Shown piece after piece: positions 15,645 through 23,302 of a stretch of DNA of 45,071 bases (its first letter is position 1; the number at the start of each line of letters is the position of its first letter). Position numbers and translations under genes: made by a program. The stretch spans positions 1-45,071 of the forward strand of contig CAKZZH010000083.1 in NCBI GenBank assembly GCA_937885345.1, in the 5' to 3' direction. This DNA comes from an uncultured Lachnospiraceae bacterium. GTDB taxonomy: Bacteria; Bacillota; Clostridia; Lachnospirales; Lachnospiraceae. The notes under the pieces are model-generated. The model did not search any database. It was not told where the DNA came from and saw only the letters and a program-made list of their open reading frames with translations.

Positions 15645-16586
15645 ATGGATATCTTTTTACAAGTACTTAAAATAATAGGTTTTGTGCTTGCTGGAATCGC
15701 AGCACTCGTCCTTTTGATTCTTTTACTTGTTTTATTTGTTCCGATTAGGTATGATATTAAGGCAAGCTATGGTCCGGACGAGAAGGTCCTTAAGGTGAGC
15801 GGTAAGGTGAGTTATCTTCTTCATCTTATAAGAGCAAGCGTATCCCTTGTGGGAACGCAGCTTGATTATTCGGTAATGATTGCCTGGATAAAGCTCTTCT
15901 CAAAGGGTAAAGCGGATAGAACGGATCTTGATGATCTGCCGGATGCACCCGAGCCGGATTCGGCCGCGGCAAAGCCGAAGGATGAAATAAGCGATGAGCC
16001 TGATGGACCCGAGATCAGCGACGAGCCTGATGGACCCGAGATCAGCGACGAGTCTGATGGGCCTGAGATCAGCGGCGAGACGGACGGCTTTAAGCGCAAG
16101 CGAAAACGCGATCGTGATCGTGATCGTGATCGTAATCGTGCTCGTAAACCTAAGAAGAACGGCTTTGCGCAGTTTAAGAAAAAAGTTGTTGGTCTTAAGC
16201 ATAAGCTTATAGAACTTAATTCAAAGCGTGAGAATATAGTTAACGAGATCAATGATTATAGAAACAGGCAAGCATTTTCTCATATTATTAAGGCGCTTAA
16301 GAAAATATTTAAGCATATGTCACCGAGAAAGCAGTATGTTAATATAATGTTCGGAACCGGCGACCCGGCCGATACCGGTCAGATCCTTGGATATATGTAT
16401 GTGGTGGGAACACTTTTAAGACTTAATCTTACGGTGGTTCCGGATTTCTACAACAAAGTATTTGTGCTCGATGCAAGACTGAAAGGTCATGTAACGATAT
16501 TTGTTATTGCTTTTCAAACATTGCGATTATATATGGATAAGAATATCAAGAGATTATACAGGAGGATAAGTAAGTATGGAAGATAA
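15645..16586 (+). CDS. DUF2953 family membrane protein (YtfI-like) with repeat-rich insert
   Basis: This 313-residue protein has one strong N-terminal membrane segment (about residues 9-30) followed by a FVPIRYDIKASYG start typical of DUF2953. A C-terminal DUF2953 part contains NIMFGTGDPADTGQILGYMYV. Between them lies a low-complexity insert with three copies of EPDGPEISD-like units and then an Arg/Asp hexamer run (RDRDRDRDRN) in a very basic stretch. The ATG at 15645 has an AGGG site upstream; the in-frame ATG at 15585 would lie within the preceding gene. The following GerW-like gene overlaps it by 11 bases, the same pairing as B. subtilis ytfI-ytfJ, which supports a sporulation role. Confidence 0.85.
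   Translation: MDIFLQVLKIIGFVLAGIAALVLLILLLVLFVPIRYDIKASYGPDEKVLKVSGKVSYLLHLIRASVSLVGTQLDYSVMIAWIKLFSKGKADRTDLDDLPDAPEPDSAAAKPKDEISDEPDGPEISDEPDGPEISDESDGPEISGETDGFKRKRKRDRDRDRDRNRARKPKKNGFAQFKKKVVGLKHKLIELNSKRENIVNEINDYRNRQAFSHIIKALKKIFKHMSPRKQYVNIMFGTGDPADTGQILGYMYVVGTLLRLNLTVVPDFYNKVFVLDARLKGHVTIFVIAFQTLRLYMDKNIKRLYRRISKYGR
15996..16076 (+). repeat. 27-base tandem repeat within the DUF2953 gene
   Basis: Three units of 27 bases (15996-16022, 16023-16049, 16050-16076). The first two are identical; the third has several changes that keep the reading frame. Each codes for E-P/S-D-G-P-E-I-S-D/G. Confidence 0.85.
16107..16145 (+). repeat. CGTGAT hexamer run within the DUF2953 gene
   Basis: A run of alternating Arg and Asp codons (CGTGAT repeated) that fades into CGTAAT and CGTGCT. 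It gives a zwitterionic Arg-Asp tract just after the 27-base repeats. Confidence 0.85.
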
Positions 16587-16995
16587 CGGGAAGTTTGAGA
16601 CTACGGTAGGCTCACTTTTTAAGGGGATGGAAGGCTTTGTATCGGCAAAGACCGTCGTCGGTGATGCGGTTACGGTTAAAGATACCATCATTCTTCCTCT
16701 TATGGATGTCACTTTTGGTGTCGCTGCCGGAGCAGGAACAAATAATGCCAAGGACAACCGCAAAGGAAATGCAGTCGGCGGGATGGGCTGTAAAATGACC
16801 CCGTCGGCAGTTCTTGTAATACATGACGGTATGACAAGACTTGTAAATGTTAAGAATCAGGATGTTGTCAATAAGATCGTTGATATGGTTCCCGATGTAC
16901 TCGAGAAGATTACAAGTATCATTAAGAACAAGAAAAACGCTCCCGATGAGGAAGTAGAGAAAGCTGTTGATGATATTTTAAACACTGCTGAATAA
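16576..16995 (+). CDS. GerW family sporulation protein (YtfJ-like)
   Basis: This 139-residue protein matches the YtfJ/GerW family, needed in Bacillus for normal spore germination. Features are a short N-terminus with SLFKGMEGFVSAKTVVGD, the core ILPLMDVTFGVAAGAG, a Gly/Asn-rich middle (GNAVGGMGCKMTPSAVLVI) and a helical C-terminus ending in acidic residues. No membrane segment is present. It has a strong AGGAGG at 16559-16564, inside the end of the DUF2953 gene that it overlaps. Conserved pairing with that gene supports the call. A sporulation role assumes that the host sporulates or kept the genes after losing sporulation, which cannot be told here. Confidence 0.92.
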   Translation: MEDNGKFETTVGSLFKGMEGFVSAKTVVGDAVTVKDTIILPLMDVTFGVAAGAGTNNAKDNRKGNAVGGMGCKMTPSAVLVIHDGMTRLVNVKNQDVVNKIVDMVPDVLEKITSIIKNKKNAPDEEVEKAVDDILNTAE

Positions 16996-17034
16996 TACCG
17001 GTGTGGATTTTATCGGATTTTACCAAAAAAACTG

Positions 17035-17063
17035 TTGCATTTGTTTATTCAATCTGTTAAGAT
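17035..17063 (+). promoter_or_regulatory. rpmB promoter
   Basis: TTGCAT (17035-17040), a 17-base spacer and TAAGAT (17058-17063), followed by an AAGGAGG ribosome site before the ATG at 17103. Confidence 0.65.
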
Positions 17064-17102
17064 AACATCTGTTGTGAACTCGGAACGTAAGGAGGTGCTA
17101 TA

Positions 17103-17300
17103 ATGGCTAGATGTGATATTTGTGATAAGGGTGTGCATTTCGGCATTCAGGTGAGCCACTCACATAGAAGATCCAACAAGATCTGGAAGTCCAATGTTAA
17201 GTCTGTAAACGTTAAGGTTAACGGACAGGTTAAGAAGATGAATGTATGTACTTCTTGCCTCAGAACAGGCGCTAAGCTTGGTACTCTTGAGAGAGCATAA
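17103..17300 (+). CDS. rpmB: 50S ribosomal protein L28
   Basis: The 65-residue protein is a complete L28: MARCDICDKG at the N-terminus, a basic HSHRRSNKIWK core and a C-terminal half ending KLGTLERA. The two Cys-X2-Cys pairs (CDIC and CTSC) mark the zinc-binding C+ form. It has its own promoter and a strong terminator, so it is a monocistronic unit. In Bacillus rpmB lies next to yloU-fakA; here a two-component pair lies in between. Confidence 0.98.
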   Translation: MARCDICDKGVHFGIQVSHSHRRSNKIWKSNVKSVNVKVNGQVKKMNVCTSCLRTGAKLGTLERA

Positions 17301-17376
17301 CTAGTTGCGAATTGTATAGATCATATTTTGATTTGGCGCCGTGGTAGGTCGCCGGATATTCATCAAACGTATCAAT

Positions 17377-17420
17377 AGCCTTAAATATGCATTTTATATT
17401 GCATATTTAAGGCTTTATTG
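17377..17420 (+). terminator. Strong terminator-like hairpin after rpmB
   Basis: A perfect 15-base inverted repeat, AGCCTTAAATATGCA (17377-17391) and its complement (17400-17414), with an 8-base loop. Only a short T stretch (TTTATTG) follows. The arms are AT-rich and symmetric, so it could also stop transcription from the opposite direction. Confidence 0.75.
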
Positions 17421-17510
17421 GTATAATATTTATAAGATATAGCGGTCGTGTTTTATGGAGTAAGATATGATCGCTTATTGTATAAAAAGGGTGAATGCGA
17501 GGGGTTTGCG

Positions 17511-18314
17511 ATGGACAGGTACAAAATTCTTTTAACCGGCAATAACGGTATCATAATGGACGATTTCTTTAATATTCTTGAGAAATCCTTTCTTATAATG
17601 TCCAGTTCAACAAGATATGCTGATATGGAAGTACATATGGCTTGTTTTAAGCCGAATGTATTTGTGCTTTGTCTCGGCTCGGATAATACCGAAGACGATA
17701 TAACAAGGGTTATGACGATCAAGAGACGCCTTACCAGAGACGATGTCATCTTTGGTGTTGTCGGTACGCCCGGAGAGATTGAGAGTTTCCAGAAGAGATC
17801 CTTTAATATGGCGGATATCGTTATTCCCAGGCCTATCAAAGCCGATAAGATCAAGGCGATCATCGAAGATCACATGGAAGAAGTTGAGAAACTTCAGGCT
17901 CAGAGAAGTGCCATGGAAGAAGAACTCAACAAGGTTAAGAACGAGGACAGGCGCAAGCATGTTCTTGTTATTGATGATTCACCCATTATGCTCAAGCTTG
18001 TTAAAGAACAGCTCAAAGACAATTACGAAGTTGCAACTGCTATCAGCGGTAAAATAGCCTACAAATTCCTTGAAAGCAAAACCACGGATTTTATATTGCT
18101 CGATTATGAAATGCCTGAAGAGGACGGTCCTCAAGTTCTTAAACGTCTTAGAATGCTTCCAAATATAGACAGGGTCCCCATTGTATTTCTTACCGGTGTT
18201 ACCGACAGGGAGAAGATCAAGGAAGCTCTTATGTTAAGCCCTCAGGGCTATGTTCTTAAACCTATCGACAAGGACAAACTTATCGGTACAATAGAGAAAT
18301 TCATTGGAGGCTGA
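17511..18314 (+). CDS. Response regulator with degenerate and intact receiver domains
   Basis: This 267-residue protein has two receiver-like halves joined by a coiled-coil linker (about residues 125-150). The second half is a good CheY-type receiver: VIDDS acidic pair, phospho-acceptor Asp198 in LLDYEMP, the LTG switch threonine and the LKPID lysine. The first half (YKILLTGNNGI... to ...IVIPRPIKADK) has the receiver fold pattern but no acceptor aspartate. No DNA-binding or enzymatic output domain is present, so signalling probably goes by protein contact. The ATG at 17511 follows a GAGGGG site; an in-frame GTG at 17448 is less likely. The histidine kinase starts one base after its stop, so the two form a pair. 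Confidence 0.88.
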   Translation: MDRYKILLTGNNGIIMDDFFNILEKSFLIMSSSTRYADMEVHMACFKPNVFVLCLGSDNTEDDITRVMTIKRRLTRDDVIFGVVGTPGEIESFQKRSFNMADIVIPRPIKADKIKAIIEDHMEEVEKLQAQRSAMEEELNKVKNEDRRKHVLVIDDSPIMLKLVKEQLKDNYEVATAISGKIAYKFLESKTTDFILLDYEMPEEDGPQVLKRLRMLPNIDRVPIVFLTGVTDREKIKEALMLSPQGYVLKPIDKDKLIGTIEKFIGG

Positions 18315-18315
18315 G

Positions 18316-21060
18316 ATGGCAAGTCTTAAATTGACTGATCTTATGTCACCGGAAATGCTCCAGGAATTTCAAGATGCGTTTTCGGATATGACTGGTCTTG
18401 CGGCATTAACAACGGATGCGGATGGAGTTCCTGTCACCAGGGGCTCTAATTTCACTTCCTACTGTATGGACAAAATCCGTAAGAACAAAAAGGGATGCGA
18501 ACGATGTGAGAATTGCGATCGTTCAGGTGCCATTAAGACTCTCAAGACCGGGAAACCGACGACCTATTATTGTCATTCGGGTCTCGTTGATTTTGCCGCG
18601 CCTATAATGGTTAACGGTGAGATGATCGGATCTTTTATCGGTGGTCAGGTCCTTCCCGAGACGCCCTCCAGAGATAAGATATATAAAGTTGCCGATGAAC
18701 TCGGAATCGGTGAGGACGAACTATGGGAAGCCGCGCAGGATGTGTATATTTTACCGATGGAAGAGATAGATAAAAGGGCGGATTATCTGTTTAAGATTGC
18801 CAATATCCTTTCACAGATGGCTTTTTCCAATTATATGACCGTTAAGGCTTCGGCCGAGATAGAACGAGCGGCCAATATGAAATCCGACTTTCTGGCAAAT
18901 ATGAGCCACGAGATCAGGACTCCGATGAACGCCGTTATCGGACTTGCCGAGATGGCGCTAAGAGAGCAGCTCCCGCCTGCCGCGAGGGATTATATAGGCC
19001 AGATAAAATCATCCGGAAGAGCACTTCTCAGTATAATAAATGATATCCTGGATTTCTCCAAGATCGAATCTGGTAAAATGGACATAATCCCCGTTGAATT
19101 CGAACCCTTGTCCATTATTAACGATGTAGCGAATATTATTTCCGTTAAACTTGGAGAGAAAGAAATAGAACTTCTACTTGATATCAATCCCAATTTTCCC
19201 AGGCTTCTTGAAGGAGACAATATAAGGATCAAGCAGGTTCTTATCAATATTGCGAACAATGCCGTCAAATTTACCAATGAAGGCTTTGTTAAGATTATGC
19301 TTGATTATGAACAGATCGATGATAATACCATCGATTTCGAATGTGCGATAATGGACACGGGAATCGGTATTAAATCTGAGGACAAGTCCAAACTTTTCCG
19401 GTCCTTCTATCAGCTTGATTCCAAGCGTAACCGTAATATTGAAGGTACCGGTCTCGGCCTTGCGATCAGCAAACGACTTCTTGATCTTATGAACGGTAAG
19501 ATCAGTTTCCTCAGCGAATACGGCAAGGGAACCACATTTTATATAAGCATACCGCTAAAGGTCCTTGACCCGGATCCGTCCGTTAAGATCGCAGGTTCCG
19601 AGAAGACCTTTATTATTTGCGTGGTATATGATGATAATCTTAGAGATCAGGTAAGAAAAGATGTTAAAGCACTCGGAATGGCATATCGCAGTATGAAGAC
19701 ATTCGCGGATGTAGACGAATTTCTCAAATCTCCCGAGAGAAACGAGTATGAGCGAATATGCATCATTACCGAGAAGAACTGCCTTAATGCCACGCTCGAT
19801 CAGATCCTTATAAGATATACCGAGGTTGAGTGTATTTGCTTTGATAATTTCATGGGAGATACCAAATCTTCCTTCCCCAATTTGAAGATTGGCAAGAAAC
19901 CGTTCTCTGTCGTGAAACTTGCAATGCTTATGAAGGGTGATGAATATATATTCTCCGGGGACAACCATGAGTCCTATGAGATTGATTTTAAGGCTCCCGA
20001 TGCCAAAATACTTATTGTTGATGATAACCCCGTCAATCTTACGGTTGCCGAGGGTCTGCTTGAGCCTCTTGAGATGAATATCAATACGGCTGTCAGCGGT
20101 AAGCAGGCGCTTAAGCTCATTGCGGACCGTAAATATGACCTTATCTTTATGGATCATATGATGCCTGAGCTTGACGGTATTGATACCACAAGGATCATCA
20201 GAAGACTTCATCCGCAGTATGATGATGTTCCGATAATCGCACTTACCGCAAATGCGGTTGAAGGTGCGCGGAATATGTTCCTGAATGAAGGAATGCAGGA
20301 TTTTGTCGCTAAGCCCATTGATGTCAGAGTCCTTATTTCCAAGGTTAAGAAATGGCTGAAGCCTTCGCTTATGATCAAGAGAACTCCCAGCGAGATGAGC
20401 TCGCATGATGCGGCGTCCTCCGCCTTATCTGCGGCAGATTCGGTATTTGATTCTGTTATTGAGGATATCGATTTTCCTTCGGCCAAGCAGATGATCGGAA
20501 GTGATAAATTATTCGAAAAGATTGTAAGAGAGTATTTTAAGACTATTCCGGAAATACATTCCTCAATTAAGAGTGCTTATGAAGAGAAGGATTATAAGAA
20601 TTACACCATACTTGTTCATGCCTTAAAGAGCAGCTCCAGACAAATCGGTGCTGTCGCGCTTGCGGATATGGCCGCTGAACTTGAGGCAGCGGGTAAGGAT
20701 ATGAATGTCGGTATGATAGACGAGAAGACACCGTATCTTCTTCAGAAGTATCTGTATTACAGAACATTATTGGCACCTTATCTTGAAATGGGCATGCATG
20801 GCGATGAAGTCGCAGAAAGCATCGCCCCCGCTAAGAAAGAAATATACCAAAAAGAAATAGTTTCTATTCTTGATAAGCTTTTTTGCGCAGCCGATGAACT
20901 GGATATGGACAAAATGGAGGAATATGGCTCTGAACTTACTAAATATGCTTTTGAGGGCGATCAGGCCAAGTTCCTTGAAGATATGAATGAAGCCATAGAT
21001 CATGTTGATGTTGAGAAATGCCAGGAACTGTGCATGAACTGGAAGGCTCTTTATACATAG
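18316..21060 (+). CDS. Hybrid histidine kinase with N-terminal PocR sensor, two receivers and an HPt domain
   Basis: This 914-residue phosphorelay protein has no membrane segment. Residues about 5-170 form a PocR-type sensory domain with a Cys cluster (GCERCENC) and YYCHSGLVDFAAPI. The HisKA domain has His198 in NMSHEIRTPMN. The ATPase domain shows the N box and GTGLGLAI. A first receiver (about 430-545) lacks an acceptor aspartate. A second (about 562-680) has VDDNPVNL and Asp613 in FMDHMMPELDG. An HPt domain carries His768 in VHALKSSSRQIG, followed by a helical tail. The ATG at 18316 has GGAGG just upstream. A full His-Asp-His relay inside one cytoplasmic protein, feeding the adjacent regulator, is the likely scheme; PocR domains usually bind small hydrocarbon derivatives. 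Confidence 0.92.
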   Translation: MASLKLTDLMSPEMLQEFQDAFSDMTGLAALTTDADGVPVTRGSNFTSYCMDKIRKNKKGCERCENCDRSGAIKTLKTGKPTTYYCHSGLVDFAAPIMVNGEMIGSFIGGQVLPETPSRDKIYKVADELGIGEDELWEAAQDVYILPMEEIDKRADYLFKIANILSQMAFSNYMTVKASAEIERAANMKSDFLANMSHEIRTPMNAVIGLAEMALREQLPPAARDYIGQIKSSGRALLSIINDILDFSKIESGKMDIIPVEFEPLSIINDVANIISVKLGEKEIELLLDINPNFPRLLEGDNIRIKQVLINIANNAVKFTNEGFVKIMLDYEQIDDNTIDFECAIMDTGIGIKSEDKSKLFRSFYQLDSKRNRNIEGTGLGLAISKRLLDLMNGKISFLSEYGKGTTFYISIPLKVLDPDPSVKIAGSEKTFIICVVYDDNLRDQVRKDVKALGMAYRSMKTFADVDEFLKSPERNEYERICIITEKNCLNATLDQILIRYTEVECICFDNFMGDTKSSFPNLKIGKKPFSVVKLAMLMKGDEYIFSGDNHESYEIDFKAPDAKILIVDDNPVNLTVAEGLLEPLEMNINTAVSGKQALKLIADRKYDLIFMDHMMPELDGIDTTRIIRRLHPQYDDVPIIALTANAVEGARNMFLNEGMQDFVAKPIDVRVLISKVKKWLKPSLMIKRTPSEMSSHDAASSALSAADSVFDSVIEDIDFPSAKQMIGSDKLFEKIVREYFKTIPEIHSSIKSAYEEKDYKNYTILVHALKSSSRQIGAVALADMAAELEAAGKDMNVGMIDEKTPYLLQKYLYYRTLLAPYLEMGMHGDEVAESIAPAKKEIYQKEIVSILDKLFCAADELDMDKMEEYGSELTKYAFEGDQAKFLEDMNEAIDHVDVEKCQELCMNWKALYT

Positions 21061-21074
21061 AAAAATGCACATAC

Positions 21075-21103
21075 TTGATAATTTGGATTATCTAATGTAT
21101 AAT
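21075..21103 (+). promoter_or_regulatory. Promoter for yloU-fakA
   Basis: TTGATA (21075-21080), a 17-base spacer and a perfect TATAAT (21098-21103). It shows that the following operon is expressed independently of the kinase upstream. Confidence 0.8.
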
Positions 21104-21158
21104 ACAAACGCGTTTTTTGCGTAAGGAATTTATTCCCGACTCAAAGGAGGATTTTACA

Positions 21159-21518
21159 ATGAAAGGACAGACAGAGAATCAGTTTGGCAAGGTAATGGTT
21201 GATAACGACGTGATCGCCAAATATGCCGGCGCAACTGCGGTTGAGTGTTTTGGTATCGTCGGAATGGCTGCCGTAAGTGTTAAGGATGGACTTGTTAAGC
21301 TTCTTAAGAAGGACAGCCTCACGCATGGAGTAAGTGTTAAGGTTAATGATGACAGCTCACTTGTTATCAATTTTCATGTGATCGTAGCATACGGCGTAAG
21401 CATTTCTACCGTTACGGAGAATCTTGCACATAATGTAAAATACAAAGTCGAAGAATTAACGGGACTCAAGGTCTCCAAGATCAACGTCTATGTTGAAGGC
21501 GTAAGGATCATCGATTAA
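21159..21518 (+). CDS. Asp23/Gls24 family envelope stress protein (YloU-like)
   Basis: This 119-residue Asp23/Gls24 protein begins with NQFGKVMVDNDVIAKYAGATAVECFGIVGMAA, the classic family start. It has the later VSISTVTENLAHNVKYKVEELTG segment, and ends with NVYVEGVRI. Members are small cytoplasmic or membrane-associated proteins linked to alkaline or envelope stress. YloU always sits before the fatty-acid kinase gene fakA (yloV), as it does here with 20 bases between. The ATG at 21159 is behind AAAGGAGG; the upstream in-frame TTG at 21117 has no ribosome site. Confidence 0.92.
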   Translation: MKGQTENQFGKVMVDNDVIAKYAGATAVECFGIVGMAAVSVKDGLVKLLKKDSLTHGVSVKVNDDSSLVINFHVIVAYGVSISTVTENLAHNVKYKVEELTGLKVSKINVYVEGVRIID

Positions 21519-21538
21519 TTAACAGGAGGACCATTAAA

Positions 21539-23245
21539 GTGGCAACGAAAACAATTGACGCAGCTCTTTTACAGAAGCTGTTCTTGGCGGCTGCGGCTAA
21601 TCTTGAGGCGAATAAGGAATCTATTAACGATCTTAATGTATTCCCCGTTCCCGATGGTGATACAGGAACCAATATGACTCTTACGATAATGTCTGCGGCC
21701 AAAGAAGTTGGCTCTCTTGAAAGCCCCTCAATGGGTACACTTTCAAAGGCCATTGCAGGCGGATCTTTAAGAGGCGCAAGAGGTAACTCAGGTGTTATTT
21801 TATCCCAGCTCCTCAGAGGATTTACCAAGGTTGTAAGAGATTTTGATTATATAGACAAGAACAATGTGGTTGAAGCTTTTAATAAGGCTGTTGAGACTGC
21901 CTATAAGGCCGTTATGAAGCCCAAGGAAGGAACTATCCTTACCGTAGCAAGAGGAATGGCCGAGAAGATCGAAGAGATTGCTCCCGGAGAGGATGATCTC
22001 GAGGTTATTTTTAAAGAGGTTATCGTATACGGTAATTCCGTACTTGATGAGACTCCCGAGCTTCTTCCTGTTCTTAAGCAGGCAGGTGTAGTAGATTCCG
22101 GCGGAAAGGGTCTTATGACCGCACTTGAAGGAGCATATGATGCACTTACAGGTAAGACGATCGATTATTCATCCTTCAAAACCTCAAAGCCCAAGATCAA
22201 TCTTGATTCCGTGACAGATCATGTTGATATATCCGCTCAGGGTCTCGAAGTAGCTGATCTTGAATTCGGATACTGTACAGAATTTATCGTTAATATCGAG
22301 AACGGATATACCGAGAAGGAAGAAGAGGAGTTCAGAGATTATCTTTTATCGATCGGTAACTCACTCGTTCTTGTATCCGATGATGATTATATTAAGATCC
22401 ATGTACATACCAATCATCCCGGACTTGCATTCGAGAAAGGGCTTACATATGGTTCGCTTACCAGAATGAAGGTCGACAACATGCGTGAAGAGAACAAAGA
22501 GCGTGTTGAAATGAATGTTTCCAAGGTTATGAAGAGTGAGATGGACTCCAAGGCATCAGCTCCCAAGGAAAATGCTGAGCCTGCTGCCAAATACGGCTTC
22601 GTATCCGTTTCAGCCGGTGATGGTCTCTCGGAGATTTTTAAGAGCCTCGGTGTTGATTATATAATCGAGGGCGGACAGACGATGAATCCTTCGACGGAGG
22701 ATATTTTAAGCGCCGTTGAGAAGGTTAATGCAGAGAATATATTTATTCTTCCCAATAACTCCAATATCATTCTTGCAGCCAACCAGGCGCAGAGTATTGA
22801 GGAGAATAAGAACATCCTTGTTGTTCCTACCAAGAGCATACCTCAGGGTATTGCATCAATGATCGCATTCTCGGAGGATGCCGAGCCCGATGCCAACCTT
22901 GAAACTATGAAGGAAGAGCTTAAGGCTGTTAAGTCCGGTAGCGTTACATACGCTGTCAGAGATACCGAACTTGACGGTAAGATCATCAAAGAAAATGACA
23001 TTATGGGAATCGGTGATAAGACCATACTTTCCGTTGGAAATGATATTGCCGAGACTACCAAAGATATGATTTCGCAGCTTGTTGATGATGATTCGGAGCT
23101 TATCAGCCTTTACTACGGCGCTGATGTAAGTGAGGAAGATGCTCAAAAGCTTTGCGATGAGATCGCCGAAGCATATCCCAAGCTTGATGTAGAGCTTAAT
23201 GCCGGCGGACAGCCTATATATTATTATATTTTATCGGTAGAGTGA
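21539..23245 (+). CDS. fakA: Fatty acid kinase subunit A, DhaL/DegV-like (YloV)
   Basis: FakA phosphorylates exogenous fatty acids held by a FakB (DegV-family) partner, feeding phospholipid synthesis. The 568-residue protein has an N-terminal DhaL/DAK2 ATP-binding domain. Its metal-binding triad lies in NVFPVPDGDTGTNM, and GGSLRGARGNSGVILSQ follows. There is a central linker and a C-terminal EDD-like domain (about 345-568). It starts with GTG at 21539 behind AGGAGG. No fakB gene is in the window. The yloU-fakA-recG order matches other Firmicutes, apart from genes found between fakA and recG in Bacillus. Confidence 0.94.
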   Translation: MATKTIDAALLQKLFLAAAANLEANKESINDLNVFPVPDGDTGTNMTLTIMSAAKEVGSLESPSMGTLSKAIAGGSLRGARGNSGVILSQLLRGFTKVVRDFDYIDKNNVVEAFNKAVETAYKAVMKPKEGTILTVARGMAEKIEEIAPGEDDLEVIFKEVIVYGNSVLDETPELLPVLKQAGVVDSGGKGLMTALEGAYDALTGKTIDYSSFKTSKPKINLDSVTDHVDISAQGLEVADLEFGYCTEFIVNIENGYTEKEEEEFRDYLLSIGNSLVLVSDDDYIKIHVHTNHPGLAFEKGLTYGSLTRMKVDNMREENKERVEMNVSKVMKSEMDSKASAPKENAEPAAKYGFVSVSAGDGLSEIFKSLGVDYIIEGGQTMNPSTEDILSAVEKVNAENIFILPNNSNIILAANQAQSIEENKNILVVPTKSIPQGIASMIAFSEDAEPDANLETMKEELKAVKSGSVTYAVRDTELDGKIIKENDIMGIGDKTILSVGNDIAETTKDMISQLVDDDSELISLYYGADVSEEDAQKLCDEIAEAYPKLDVELNAGGQPIYYYILSVE

Positions 23246-23302
23246 TCTGCAGTGTGCTGCAGGCAGGCTACCGTAAGAGCAGGACATTCGACAGAGTATT
23301 TT

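Noticed and set aside
19555..20406. 283-codon antisense frame under the hybrid kinase
   Set aside because: It is a shadow of the receiver-coding sequence with no promoter, ribosome site or family motif.
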